64,000 nt of DNA from positions 1-64,000 of the forward strand of contig VGTG01000011.1 in NCBI GenBank assembly GCA_016874795.1, in the 5' to 3' direction. The notes below the pieces were generated by a model. The model did not search any database. It saw only the letters and a program-made list of their open reading frames with translations, and was not told the origin of the DNA. The stretch is from Deltaproteobacteria bacterium (GTDB lineage: Bacteria; Desulfobacterota; Binatia; UBA12015). Below are positions 1 through 7,732 of the stretch, piece by piece (positions within the stretch are counted from its first letter, which is position 1; each line of letters begins with the position of its first letter). Position numbers and translations under genes: made by a program.

Positions 1-215
1 AGGCGTACTTGAACAGTACGTCGAGGAGCCCGGAGGGAGAAGCTCGCGAAGATTCGGTGCTATCGGCCGCCGCAGTAGGGATCTGGTGAGAAATGCAGGC
101 TAGAGCCATCACACGGGGAGCGACTTCCCGGTCGAGCTTCCGGGAGTCCAGTTCGCGCCCCCGTGCACGCTTTCGCGGAGCGTCGTGCCCTGAGACCGCG
201 GCGATCGAACGGAAA

Positions 216-242
216 GCGGCCGCGCCCGCCGGGCGCGGCCGC
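216..242 (-). terminator. Terminator of the lipoprotein gene
   Basis: A perfect 12-bp GC-only stem (216-227 with 231-242, 3-nt loop) lies just past the TAG stop of the minus-strand lipoprotein gene and is followed, reading the minus strand, by CTTTCC. The stem is very stable but the U tract is short. The rest of 1-249 holds no gene I can support. Confidence 0.7.
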
Positions 243-249
243 CCTTCCT

Positions 250-1743
250 CTACCTCGACCCGCCGATCAAGAGGACGCGGTCGTTCGTCGCGTCGCGCTC
301 GGCGATCAGGAGGACGTTGCCGCTGTCGTCGAAGCCGACGCTGTTCAGCGCCGTCACCGCGCCGAGGATGCCCGAGTCCTTGCTCGAGGCGATCGTCACG
401 TACTCACCGTCGATCCGACGGACCGTCGCGCGCGTCTCCTCGAGGAAGGTCGTGTCGTCGTTCCGCCGCCCGAGCTGCGAGACGAAGAGGACGTCGCCCA
501 CGGCGTTGATCCGCGCGCCCTCGATCGTGAAGACGACGTTCGTGCCGCCGGCGAAGGGATCGCCCTCGCACACGACGTCGACGACCTCCTCCGCGTTGCC
601 GAGACGGAGGCAGAGCTTCGCTTCGTCGGTCGCGGGATCGCGCAGCGTGACCTCGAACAGCGCCGCGCCACCGCCCAGGCCGATGCCGCGGACGCGTTCG
701 AGGACGAGTCCGTTCTCGATCGTTCCCTCGCGCGCGAAGGTCTCGAGTCGATCACCGTCGAGCAGGCCGACGTGGTCGAGGATCGGATCGTCCTCGTTCT
801 CGGGGACGAGGCCGAGCTCGACGAGGAGGCGACCCTGCTCGTCGAGGTCGACGACGTCGATCCGGCTCAGGAGGCCGAGACCGGGAAGCTCGCTCTCGCG
901 CTGCAGAAGCGCTTCGACCTCCCCGTCCGCATAGCGGATCAGCATCGGCGACTCGCGGCGACCGGGGAGCGAGAAGTAGGCGTCGCCGCTCTCGTTGATC
1001 GCGATCTGGGCGTCGTTCGCGAGTCGCTCCTCGAGCAGGAAGCCCTCGTGCTCGATCCGCACGACTTGCGTGCGATCGGCGAGGTAGAGCGCCAGCGTGC
1101 AGCGGTTCCGGACGGTGTCACCCGTGGTCTCCTGCACGCAGTCCTCGGCGCCGCCCGTGAAGGCGACGATCCCGCCGGAGACGATGCGGAAGTTCCCGAG
1201 CACCCGGAAGTCCGGCTTGACGACGCCCGGCGGGCCGCCGGCGATCGTGCGGACCTCGCCGTCGGCGGCGTAGTGCAGCTTGTCGGTGTCGAGACCCGTC
1301 CCACTGAGGAAGGCGATCTCGCCGGTCGGCGCCATGCGCAGTCGGGTGAGCGTGCCCAGGTCGACGTCGGCCGGCGCGTTGGTCTCGTCGAACAGGACCT
1401 CGAACTGGCGGTCGGGACCCGCCTCCAGCACGATGTGGTCGCCGCTCCCGGAGTCGCGCGCGACGATCACGGAGAGGTTGCCGTTTCGCGCGAGGGCCGC
1501 GTCTTCGATGTTTCCGACCACGACCCCGTCGGAGCTGACGTCGCCGTTCTGCAGGATGATGCGCGCGGAGCCCGCCGGCGGCTGGGGCGTCGGCGTGGGG
1601 CCGGCCGGTACGGTCGGCGTCGGACGAGGCGTGGGAGCTGGACCGCCGCCTCCGTCGCCGCCCCCCCCTCCGCCGCCGCAGCCGAGTGCGACCAGGGCGA
1701 GGAGTGCGGTCGTGGAACGAAGACGCGAATGATTGCGCAGCAA
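250..1743 (-). CDS. Secreted lipoprotein with beta-propeller-like repeats
   Basis: This 497-residue protein starts with a lipoprotein signal (hydrophobic stretch ending LVALGC at about residues 16-21). A glycine-rich and Pro/Thr-rich linker (PTPRPTPTVPAGPTPTP) follows to about residue 60. The remainder consists of repeated beta-strand units with phrases such as GEIAFLSGTG and GGIVAFTGGAED, the look of choice-of-anchor or DUF7453-type propellers in soil deltaproteobacteria. It is probably anchored at the outer membrane and exposed outside or in the periplasm. No catalytic motif is visible and no function can be assigned. It is monocistronic, with a strong hairpin after its TAG stop. Confidence 0.8.
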   Translation of the reverse strand: MLRNHSRLRSTTALLALVALGCGGGGGGGDGGGGPAPTPRPTPTVPAGPTPTPQPPAGSARIILQNGDVSSDGVVVGNIEDAALARNGNLSVIVARDSGSGDHIVLEAGPDRQFEVLFDETNAPADVDLGTLTRLRMAPTGEIAFLSGTGLDTDKLHYAADGEVRTIAGGPPGVVKPDFRVLGNFRIVSGGIVAFTGGAEDCVQETTGDTVRNRCTLALYLADRTQVVRIEHEGFLLEERLANDAQIAINESGDAYFSLPGRRESPMLIRYADGEVEALLQRESELPGLGLLSRIDVVDLDEQGRLLVELGLVPENEDDPILDHVGLLDGDRLETFAREGTIENGLVLERVRGIGLGGGAALFEVTLRDPATDEAKLCLRLGNAEEVVDVVCEGDPFAGGTNVVFTIEGARINAVGDVLFVSQLGRRNDDTTFLEETRATVRRIDGEYVTIASSKDSGILGAVTALNSVGFDDSGNVLLIAERDATNDRVLLIGGSR

Positions 1744-1902
1744 GGGGAACCTCCGACGTGGGGATGCCGCCGGGTTCCGAGAGAAGGGTGGGCGAAGGAT
1801 CGGGGAAGGGGGTCGCGCGGACCGGACTCGGCTGGCACCGAGCAGGTTAGCGTCTGGCGACCCCTGCGGGGAAGCGGGTTTCGCTCCCCCCGTCCGCGTT
1901 TG

Positions 1903-1939
1903 GGGGGAACGGCAGGCAGCACCGGCCTGCCGTTCCCCC
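1903..1939 (-). terminator. Long perfect hairpin after the XRE gene
   Basis: A perfect 15-bp stem (1903-1917 with 1925-1939, 7-nt loop) sits 16 bp past the stop of the minus-strand XRE gene. No U tract follows, so it may act as a processing or attenuation hairpin rather than a classical terminator. The rest of the 1744-1955 gap holds one weaker GC hairpin near 1868-1890 and the leader of the lipoprotein gene. Confidence 0.45.
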
Positions 1940-1955
1940 TACGTCCTGGACGGCC

Positions 1956-2201
1956 TCAAGCGGCTTCGGCGGTCCGTTCCAGCTCCGGAAGCTCGGCCCC
2001 CAGGAACCATTCCATGGGGTATCCCGTGTACTTCGCGATGCGGAAGAGCACGTCCGTCGTCGGGATCCGGCCGTTCATGTAGTTGTACACGGCCGAAAGG
2101 CTCAGCCCGAGGTCGTACGCGAACGCCTTCGGCTCGTCTCGCACCACGAACCGGATGCGCTCCGACAGGACTCTGGGATCGATCGGGGTTGCTGTGACCA
2201 T
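1956..2201 (-). CDS. Small XRE-like helix-turn-helix regulator
   Basis: This 81-residue protein has an XRE/Cro-type helix-turn-helix. The core at about residues 28-48 (YDLGLSLSAVYNYMNGRIPT) matches the usual pattern of turn, recognition helix and G-R-x-P, followed by 'LFRIAKYTGYPMEWFLG'. It is little more than the DNA-binding domain, so it probably dimerises through the short C-terminal helix. A good ribosome site (GGAGAAAGGA) lies upstream of its ATG, and a strong terminator lies just upstream of that, so it has its own promoter within about 70 bp. The target is unknown; the downstream lipoprotein gene is a possibility. It could also be an orphan antitoxin, but no toxin partner is next to it. 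Confidence 0.75.
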   Translation of the reverse strand: MVTATPIDPRVLSERIRFVVRDEPKAFAYDLGLSLSAVYNYMNGRIPTTDVLFRIAKYTGYPMEWFLGAELPELERTAEAA

Positions 2202-2272
2202 GGTTCCTTTCTCCTTTCTTCCCCCCGGCTCGGCGGCCGGGGGTCTCGTTCACCGCGTTTTCCTCGAAGACG

Positions 2273-2305
2273 AAAAAAAAGGCCGCTGGGTTTCGCCCAG
2301 CGGCC
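2273..2305 (-). terminator. Rho-independent terminator
   Basis: A perfect 10-bp stem (2281-2290 with 2296-2305, loop TTTCG) is followed on the minus strand by eight T residues (2280-2273). This is a textbook terminator for transcripts leaving the ABC-F gene, and it insulates the XRE gene. Confidence 0.9.
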
Positions 2306-2616
2306 TTTCCTTCCTCGAGGATCCGAATTTCCTACGGATCTCCTCGTTTCAGGCCGCTGGGCGGGCCGTCGTCGCGAATCGTCGCGACCGCGAGGCGCTT
2401 GGTCTGAGCGCACGAGGTCGAGACGGCCCACGGGGAGGCGAAGCGAACGACGACCGCTGCGTCGATCTCGCCGTGGGCTCGCCAGGCGTGATTTGCGGTC
2501 ATCGAATTCATCTCTTCGCTCTTCTCCCAAAGACGGCGCTGATTGGCCGTGGGTAACGGTTTTCCATGCGCATCGCGCGATTGCAAGTCAAGTGTCTCCA
2601 CGGCCGTGGAACGCGC
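2306..2616. other. Gap with one weak minus-strand open frame
   Basis: Between the ABC-F stop and the terminator there is a minus-strand open frame, 2601-2332 (GTG start, or ATG at 2511; TAG stop). The short form would encode 59 residues. It has no recognisable motif, no membrane segment and no clear ribosome site. It is the only thing between the ATPase gene and the terminator, so it may be a small co-transcribed gene or just the 3' UTR. I do not call it a gene. A 6-bp inverted repeat (GATCCG/CGGATC, 2320-2340) is also present. Confidence 0.3.
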
Positions 2617-4584
2617 TCATTCGGAGGCGCCCGATCCCTCGGCTCCTTCGAGAAGGGTCTGGAGCTCGATCCAGCGATCCATGCGCTCGGACAGCCGCCG
2701 TGACAGGGCGACGTGGCGCTGCTGCTCGGCGCCCGCATCGAAGGCCGGGTCGGCGTAGGAGTCGGGGCTCGCGAGACGAGACTCGAGCTCGGCCTTCTCG
2801 CGCTCGAGGTCCGCGACCTCGCGCTCGACGACGGCGAGCTCCTGGCGGAGCGGACGCGTGCGCGCGGCGAGATCCTGGCGCGCTTCCGCGGCGCGACGAC
2901 GTTCCTCGCGGCGGCCGCGTCCGGAGCGCGACATCTCGTCCGTCGCGGCTTCGAGCTCGGAAGCATCTACCGCGGCGGCCGTCTCGCGCCCCCGCTTCCA
3001 GAGGTAGTAGCTCCAGTCGCCGGGATACTCCGTGACGGCGCCGCTCTCGATGCGCACGACCCGCTGCGCGACCTCGCGGATGAAGTGCGCGTCGTGGCTG
3101 ACGAAGCAGAGCGCTCCCTCGTACTCGCGCAGTGCCTGGATGAGCGCGTCGAGGGACGGGATGTCGAGGTGCGTCGTCGGCTCGTCGAGAAGAAGGACGC
3201 TCGGCGGGTCGAGGAGGATCTTCGCGAGCGCGAGCCGGCTCTTCTCGCCTCCGCTCAGGACCGAAGCGCTCTTCTGCACGTCGTCGCCGACGAAGAGGAA
3301 CGAGCCGAGGAGCGTGCGCACGAACGTCTCGCTCTCGTCCGGCGCCGCGGACCATGCGTTCTCGAGCACCGTCTTGCCGAGATCGAGGAGCTCGTGGCGG
3401 TGCTGTCCGTAGTAGCCGATCGTCGCGCGAAGCCCCGGACGCCGCGTCCCGCTCGCGGGCTCGAGCACGCCGCCGAGGAGCTTCAGCAGCGTCGACTTGC
3501 CCGCTCCGTTCGGGCCGACGAGAACGGTCCGCTCGCCGCGGCGGAGGAAGAAATCGAATCCGTCGTAGACGACCTTCTTTCCGTAGGCGTAGCGAACGCC
3601 TTCGAGCGCGAGGGCGATCTCGGAAGTGCGCTCCGGCTGCGGGAAACGGATGCGCACGCGCGGGCCTTCGCGCTCGAGGACGATCCGCTCCTCCTTCGCG
3701 AGCGCCTTGATGCGGCTCTGGACCTGCGTCGCTTTCGTGTTCTTCGCGCGAAAGCGCTCGATGAAGCGCTCCGTCTGGCGGATGCGCCGCTCCTGCGCGC
3801 GTGCCGCGGCCTCGCGTGTCGCGCGGCGCTCCTCACGCTCGCGGACGTAGTCGTCGTAGTTGCCCGCGTATCGCGTGAGCGTCGTGCGATCGATCTCGAG
3901 GATCGACCGCACCGTCGCGTTCAGGAACGCGCGATCGTGGGAGATGACGACGAGGGTCGCGGGCGTGCTCGCGAGGATCCCCTGCAGCCAGAGCACCGAT
4001 TCGAGGTCGAGGTGGTTCGTCGGCTCGTCGAGGAGGAGCACGTCCGGAACGTCGACGAGAAGGCGCGCGAGCTCCGCGCGCATCGCATAGCCGCCGGAGA
4101 ACGTCGCGAGCGGTCGCTCCTCCTCTCCCGGCCGGAAGCCGAGCCCGGCGAGGACGCGACGCGCGCGCGCCTCGCGGTCGTGTCCGCCGATCTCCGCGTA
4201 CGCGGTGTGCGCGTCGGCGAGGCGCGCGGCGAGGCGCTCCCTCTCCCCCGAGGTCGCGGCCGTCGCGAGCGCGTCCGGCAGCGTGTCCAGCTCTTCCTGG
4301 ACCTCGGCGAGCCGGCCGCTCGGCCGCAGCGCCGCGGCGAGCGCGGTCTGGCGAGGCTCGGTCATCACCTCCTGCGGCAGGTGGCCGATCGTCAGACCGC
4401 GTGTCTTGCGGATCGAGCCGGCGTCCGGGTGATCGTGGCCGAGAAGAAGGGAGAGCAGAGTCGACTTCCCTGCTCCGTTCGGCCCGACGATGCCGAACCG
4501 GTCGCCTGGCCCAAGCGTCACGGTGACGTCGCGCAGGAGCACGCGCGCGCCGAAGCTCTTCCCGACGTTCTCGAGCGTGATCAT
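2617..4584 (-). CDS. ABC-F family ATPase (Uup/YheS-like)
   Basis: This 655-residue soluble protein has two ABC ATPase domains and no membrane segment, which defines the ABC-F class of ribosome-associated translation factors. Domain 1 shows Walker A GPNGAGKST near residue 37, signature SGGYA and Walker B LLLDEPTNHLD. The second domain repeats GPNGAGKST, LSGGEKSRLALAK and LLLDEPTTHLD. An Arg/Glu-rich linker separates the domains, and a basic coiled coil of roughly 90 residues ends the chain, as in Uup. The start is taken at the ATG at 4584 (MITLENVGKSFG) because residues further upstream in frame lack homology and overlap the promoter of the divergent SDR gene. The likely role is rescue of stalled ribosomes. 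Antibiotic resistance ABC-F proteins share this fold, but nothing here points to that. Confidence 0.93.
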   Translation of the reverse strand: MITLENVGKSFGARVLLRDVTVTLGPGDRFGIVGPNGAGKSTLLSLLLGHDHPDAGSIRKTRGLTIGHLPQEVMTEPRQTALAAALRPSGRLAEVQEELDTLPDALATAATSGERERLAARLADAHTAYAEIGGHDREARARRVLAGLGFRPGEEERPLATFSGGYAMRAELARLLVDVPDVLLLDEPTNHLDLESVLWLQGILASTPATLVVISHDRAFLNATVRSILEIDRTTLTRYAGNYDDYVREREERRATREAAARAQERRIRQTERFIERFRAKNTKATQVQSRIKALAKEERIVLEREGPRVRIRFPQPERTSEIALALEGVRYAYGKKVVYDGFDFFLRRGERTVLVGPNGAGKSTLLKLLGGVLEPASGTRRPGLRATIGYYGQHRHELLDLGKTVLENAWSAAPDESETFVRTLLGSFLFVGDDVQKSASVLSGGEKSRLALAKILLDPPSVLLLDEPTTHLDIPSLDALIQALREYEGALCFVSHDAHFIREVAQRVVRIESGAVTEYPGDWSYYLWKRGRETAAAVDASELEAATDEMSRSGRGRREERRRAAEARQDLAARTRPLRQELAVVEREVADLEREKAELESRLASPDSYADPAFDAGAEQQRHVALSRRLSERMDRWIELQTLLEGAEGSGASE

Positions 4585-4676
4585 GGCGAAACGGGGATCT
4601 TGCCTTCCCCGGCGGTGCAGCATAAACGACCGCGTGTTCGACGTGCACGCACCCGAGCACAAGGCGGGACGGTAGC

Positions 4677-5471
4677 GTGGATCTCGCGCTGCCGGGCAAG
4701 GTCGCCATCGTCACCGGCGCGAGCAAGGGCATCGGCCGGGAGATCGCACGCGAGCTCGCAGGAGCGGGCGCGGATCTGGTCGTGAACGCGCGCGGCCGCA
4801 AAGCGCTCGAAGAGGTTGCCGCGGAGCTCCGGACGTCGGGGCGCGCGATCGAAGTCGTCGCCGCCGACGTGGCGACGCCGCAGGGAGCCGCGGAGGTCGT
4901 CTCGCGTACGCGCGAGCGCTTCGGCCGCGTCGACGTCCTCGTCAACAACGCCGGCAAGGGCTCGCCCAAGCGCCTCCTCGACCTCACCGAAGACGACTGG
5001 CACGCGAGCTTCGAGCTGAACTTGATGAGCGCGGTACGCTTGTCGACGGCATGCGTCCCGATCATGCAGGCCCAGGGGGGCGGCCGCATCATCAACATCT
5101 CCTCGCGGGTCGGTCGCCAGCCCGACGCGTTCTTCGCTCCCTACGCGGCGGCGAAGGCGGCGCTGATCAACTTCACGAAGACCCTCGCCAACGCCTTCTC
5201 GAAGGACGGCGTCCTCTCGAACTGCATCGTTCCGGGGCTGATCCGCACCGAAGCCGTCGAGGAGGCGGCGCAGCGGAGCGCGCAGGCGACCGGGAAGTCG
5301 GTCGAGGAAGTGTTCGCCGCGACTCTGAAGAAGCGACCCATCCCGGTCGGTCGGCTGGGAGAGCCGGCGGACATCGCCGGACTCGTAGTCTTTCTCGCTT
5401 CCGATCGCGCCGGATGGATCACCGGCAGCACGTTCACCGTCGACGGCGGGATCGTGCCGACGGCTCCTTGA
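4677..5471 (+). CDS. Short-chain dehydrogenase/reductase
   Basis: This 264-residue NAD(P)-dependent oxidoreductase starts at GTG. It carries the classical SDR signatures: cofactor loop TGASKGIG (residues 13-20), NNAG (90-93), catalytic Ser around 142-143, and YxxxK (Y156, K160). The C-terminal VDGG motif is also present. It resembles 3-oxoacyl-ACP reductase and 3-hydroxyacyl-CoA dehydrogenase paralogs. Its stop is separated by one base from the acyl-CoA dehydrogenase start, so it leads the acyl-CoA operon. A role as hydroxyacyl-CoA or alcohol dehydrogenase in that pathway is the natural inference. The substrate is not readable from sequence. Confidence 0.9.
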   Translation: MDLALPGKVAIVTGASKGIGREIARELAGAGADLVVNARGRKALEEVAAELRTSGRAIEVVAADVATPQGAAEVVSRTRERFGRVDVLVNNAGKGSPKRLLDLTEDDWHASFELNLMSAVRLSTACVPIMQAQGGGRIINISSRVGRQPDAFFAPYAAAKAALINFTKTLANAFSKDGVLSNCIVPGLIRTEAVEEAAQRSAQATGKSVEEVFAATLKKRPIPVGRLGEPADIAGLVVFLASDRAGWITGSTFTVDGGIVPTAP

Positions 5472-5472
5472 G

Positions 5473-6639
5473 ATGAACTTCGCGTTCAGCGAGGACGAGC
5501 AGAAATTTCGTACCGAGCTGCGCGCGTTCCTCGCCTCCGAGCTGCCGTCGTGGTGGCGCGGAATGTTCGTCGACGACCCGCGCGCGATGCCGTTCACGCG
5601 AGCGTTCTCCCGGAAGCTCGCCGAGCGCGGGTGGCTCACCATGGCCTGGCCGAAGGAGTGGGGCGGCGCGGAAGCGAGCCCGTGGAAGCAGGCGATCCTC
5701 CGCGAGGAGATGTGGGCGCACGACGAGCCGCGCGGGCCGCAGTACATGAACCTGAACTACATCGGCCCGTGCATCCTGCGGTTCGGCAGCGAAGCGCAGA
5801 AGAGGCGCTTCCTTCCGCCGATGGCGGCCGGCGACGTCCTCTGGACGCAGGGTTTCTCGGAGCCCGGCGCGGGCTCGGATCTGGCCGCCGTCGCGACGCG
5901 CGCCGAGCCGAGCACCGACGGCTTCGTCGTGAACGGGCAGAAGATCTGGAACAGCTACGCCGATGCTCCCGCCGAATGGTGCTTCCTGCTCGCGCGCACG
6001 AGCGTTGCGGCGAAGCGCCATCACGGCCTCTCGGTGCTGCTGGTCGACATGCGCACCGCCGGAGTCGACGTGCGGCCGATCGACAGCATGGCGGGGCCGC
6101 ACGAGCTGAACGAGATATTCTTCGAGGACGTCGCCGTGCCGCGCGACTGCTTGCTCGGCGAGGCCGGGCAGGGCTGGGAGATCGTCACCGCCGGCCTCAC
6201 CTTCGAGCGAGTCGGGATCGCCCGCTACGCCCGCGCCGGACGTGTGATCGAGCTCCTCGTCGAGCACGCCGGGGCGACGGGGCTCGCAGGCGATTCCGAG
6301 GTGCGGTCGAAGCTCGCGAGGCTTCGCGTGCAGTACGAGGCGGCGCGTCTCCTCAACTATCGCGCGATCTCCCTACAGGCGGCCGGCCGGGTCCCCGCCG
6401 TGGAGGCGTCGATCGCGCGGCTCCACAACACGCAGCTCGAGCAGCAGGTGAGCGACGTCGGTCTCGAGATCCTCGGTCTCGCCGGACAACTCACCGCCGA
6501 CGATCCGGCGGCGCCGCTCACGGGCCTGCTGCACCGGCAGTGGGTGCGGACCATCCCGACCACGATCACGGCGGGAACGCTCGAGGTGCAGAAGAACATC
6601 ATCGCCGAGCGCGGGCTCGGCCTGCCGCGTGCGCGCTGA
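5473..6639 (+). CDS. Acyl-CoA dehydrogenase (first of a pair)
   Basis: This 388-residue flavoprotein has the acyl-CoA dehydrogenase N-terminal helical domain (NFAFSEDEQKFRTELRAFL), the middle beta-domain motif TQGFSEPGAGSDLA near residues 133-146, and the C-terminal FAD-binding end AGTLEVQKNIIAERGLGLPR. It should oxidise an acyl-CoA to the 2,3-enoyl-CoA and pass electrons to ETF. It begins one base after the SDR stop and is followed by a second dehydrogenase. Such adjacent pairs often form alpha2-beta2 heteromers (as in steroid or aryl-propionyl side-chain degradation), so the pair may act as one enzyme on a bulky substrate. That partnership is inferred from gene order. Confidence 0.93.
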   Translation: MNFAFSEDEQKFRTELRAFLASELPSWWRGMFVDDPRAMPFTRAFSRKLAERGWLTMAWPKEWGGAEASPWKQAILREEMWAHDEPRGPQYMNLNYIGPCILRFGSEAQKRRFLPPMAAGDVLWTQGFSEPGAGSDLAAVATRAEPSTDGFVVNGQKIWNSYADAPAEWCFLLARTSVAAKRHHGLSVLLVDMRTAGVDVRPIDSMAGPHELNEIFFEDVAVPRDCLLGEAGQGWEIVTAGLTFERVGIARYARAGRVIELLVEHAGATGLAGDSEVRSKLARLRVQYEAARLLNYRAISLQAAGRVPAVEASIARLHNTQLEQQVSDVGLEILGLAGQLTADDPAAPLTGLLHRQWVRTIPTTITAGTLEVQKNIIAERGLGLPRAR

Positions 6640-6658
6640 AGCGAGCTTTGGAGCAGCC

Positions 6659-7732
6659 GTGGACTTGAACCTTTCGGCGGAGCAGACGATCCTCGTCGAA
6701 TCCGCGCGGGAGCTTCTCGGCAGACGCTCGCCGCTCGCCGCGGTCCGGGCGCTCGAAGCGGCGGGTCGTGGATTCGATCGCGAGCTCTGGCGTGAAGTCG
6801 CCCGGCTCGGCTGGGTCGGGCTCACTCTTCCGAGCGAGGGCGGTCACTTCGATCTGCTCGATGTCGCGCTCCTCGCCGACGAGATGGGACGCGCTCTCTT
6901 CCCGTCGCCGTTCGTACCGACCGTCGCCATGGGGGCGTGGCTCATCGACGCCTTCGGCGACGAGGAGCAGCGCCGGCGATGGCTTCCCCGCCTCGCGACG
7001 GGAGAGCTCGCCGTGACGGTCGCGCTCGCGGAGCCGGGCGCGCGAAGTCTCTGGGATCCGCCGGGGCTCGCGATCGCCGGCGGTCGTCTGAGCGGACGGA
7101 AGCTCTTCGTCCCGTTCGCTGCGGAGGCGGATCTGGTGCTCGTCGCCGTCGCCGGTCCGGCCGTCGTCGCGGTCGAGCGGGAGGCGAGCGGACTCGTTTG
7201 CACGCGCCACGACGCGCTCGGCGGCGAGCCGCTCTACGCTCTCGCCTTCGAGAGCGTGTCGTGCGAGCCAGTCGCAGCACACCCGACGGCGCTCCCTCGT
7301 GCGCTCGACCGCGGCGCCGTCGCGACTCTCGCCTACCTCGCGGGCGCGTGCGAGCGCGTCCTCGAGATGAGCGTCGCGCACGCCAGGATGCGAGAGCAGT
7401 TCGGCCGCCCGATCGGCTCCTTCCAGGCGATCGCGCATCGCTGCGTCGACATGCGCAGCGACGTCGATGCACTCCGGGTTCTCGTTCATCAGGCGGCGTG
7501 GTGCCTCGCGGCTGGCGAGGCCGCTGACGTCGCGGTGGCGAGCGCGCTCGCCTACGGGCTCGAGGCGGTGCGGCGAATCCTTCGCCACGCGCACCAGGTG
7601 CACGGCGCGATCGGGTTCTCGATGGAGTACGACCTCCAGCTCTTCACGCGCAGGATGAAGGCCGCCGAGCTCGGCTGGGGTCCGGCGGCGCTGTACCACG
7701 AGTGCGTCGCTCGCGCGATGGGGCTCGGATGA
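6659..7732 (+). CDS. Acyl-CoA dehydrogenase (second of a pair)
   Basis: This 357-residue acyl-CoA dehydrogenase-family protein is shorter and more diverged than its upstream neighbour. It has the N-terminal domain (DLNLSAEQTILVESARELL), a middle domain in which the usual substrate-loop motif is degenerate (ALAEPGARSLWDPP), and a C-terminal helical domain with REQFGRPIGSFQAIAHRCVDM. The GTG at 6659 is preferred because GGAG lies just ahead and the family homology starts there; a longer in-frame start at 6629 would overlap the previous gene. A weakly conserved active site beside a well conserved partner fits the non-catalytic subunit of a heteromeric ACAD. Its stop overlaps the next start (ATGA). 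Confidence 0.9.
   Translation: MDLNLSAEQTILVESARELLGRRSPLAAVRALEAAGRGFDRELWREVARLGWVGLTLPSEGGHFDLLDVALLADEMGRALFPSPFVPTVAMGAWLIDAFGDEEQRRRWLPRLATGELAVTVALAEPGARSLWDPPGLAIAGGRLSGRKLFVPFAAEADLVLVAVAGPAVVAVEREASGLVCTRHDALGGEPLYALAFESVSCEPVAAHPTALPRALDRGAVATLAYLAGACERVLEMSVAHARMREQFGRPIGSFQAIAHRCVDMRSDVDALRVLVHQAAWCLAAGEAADVAVASALAYGLEAVRRILRHAHQVHGAIGFSMEYDLQLFTRRMKAAELGWGPAALYHECVARAMGLG

Noticed and set aside
1-249. Gene fragment at the left edge
   Set aside because: No frame in the first 249 bases has a recognisable motif; only the terminator at 216-242 is supported.
93-2082. Long plus-strand frames covering the lipoprotein gene
   Set aside because: They run opposite to a protein with a clear lipobox and linker and are made of Arg/Ala/Gly-rich low-complexity sequence, as expected of shadows in high-GC DNA.
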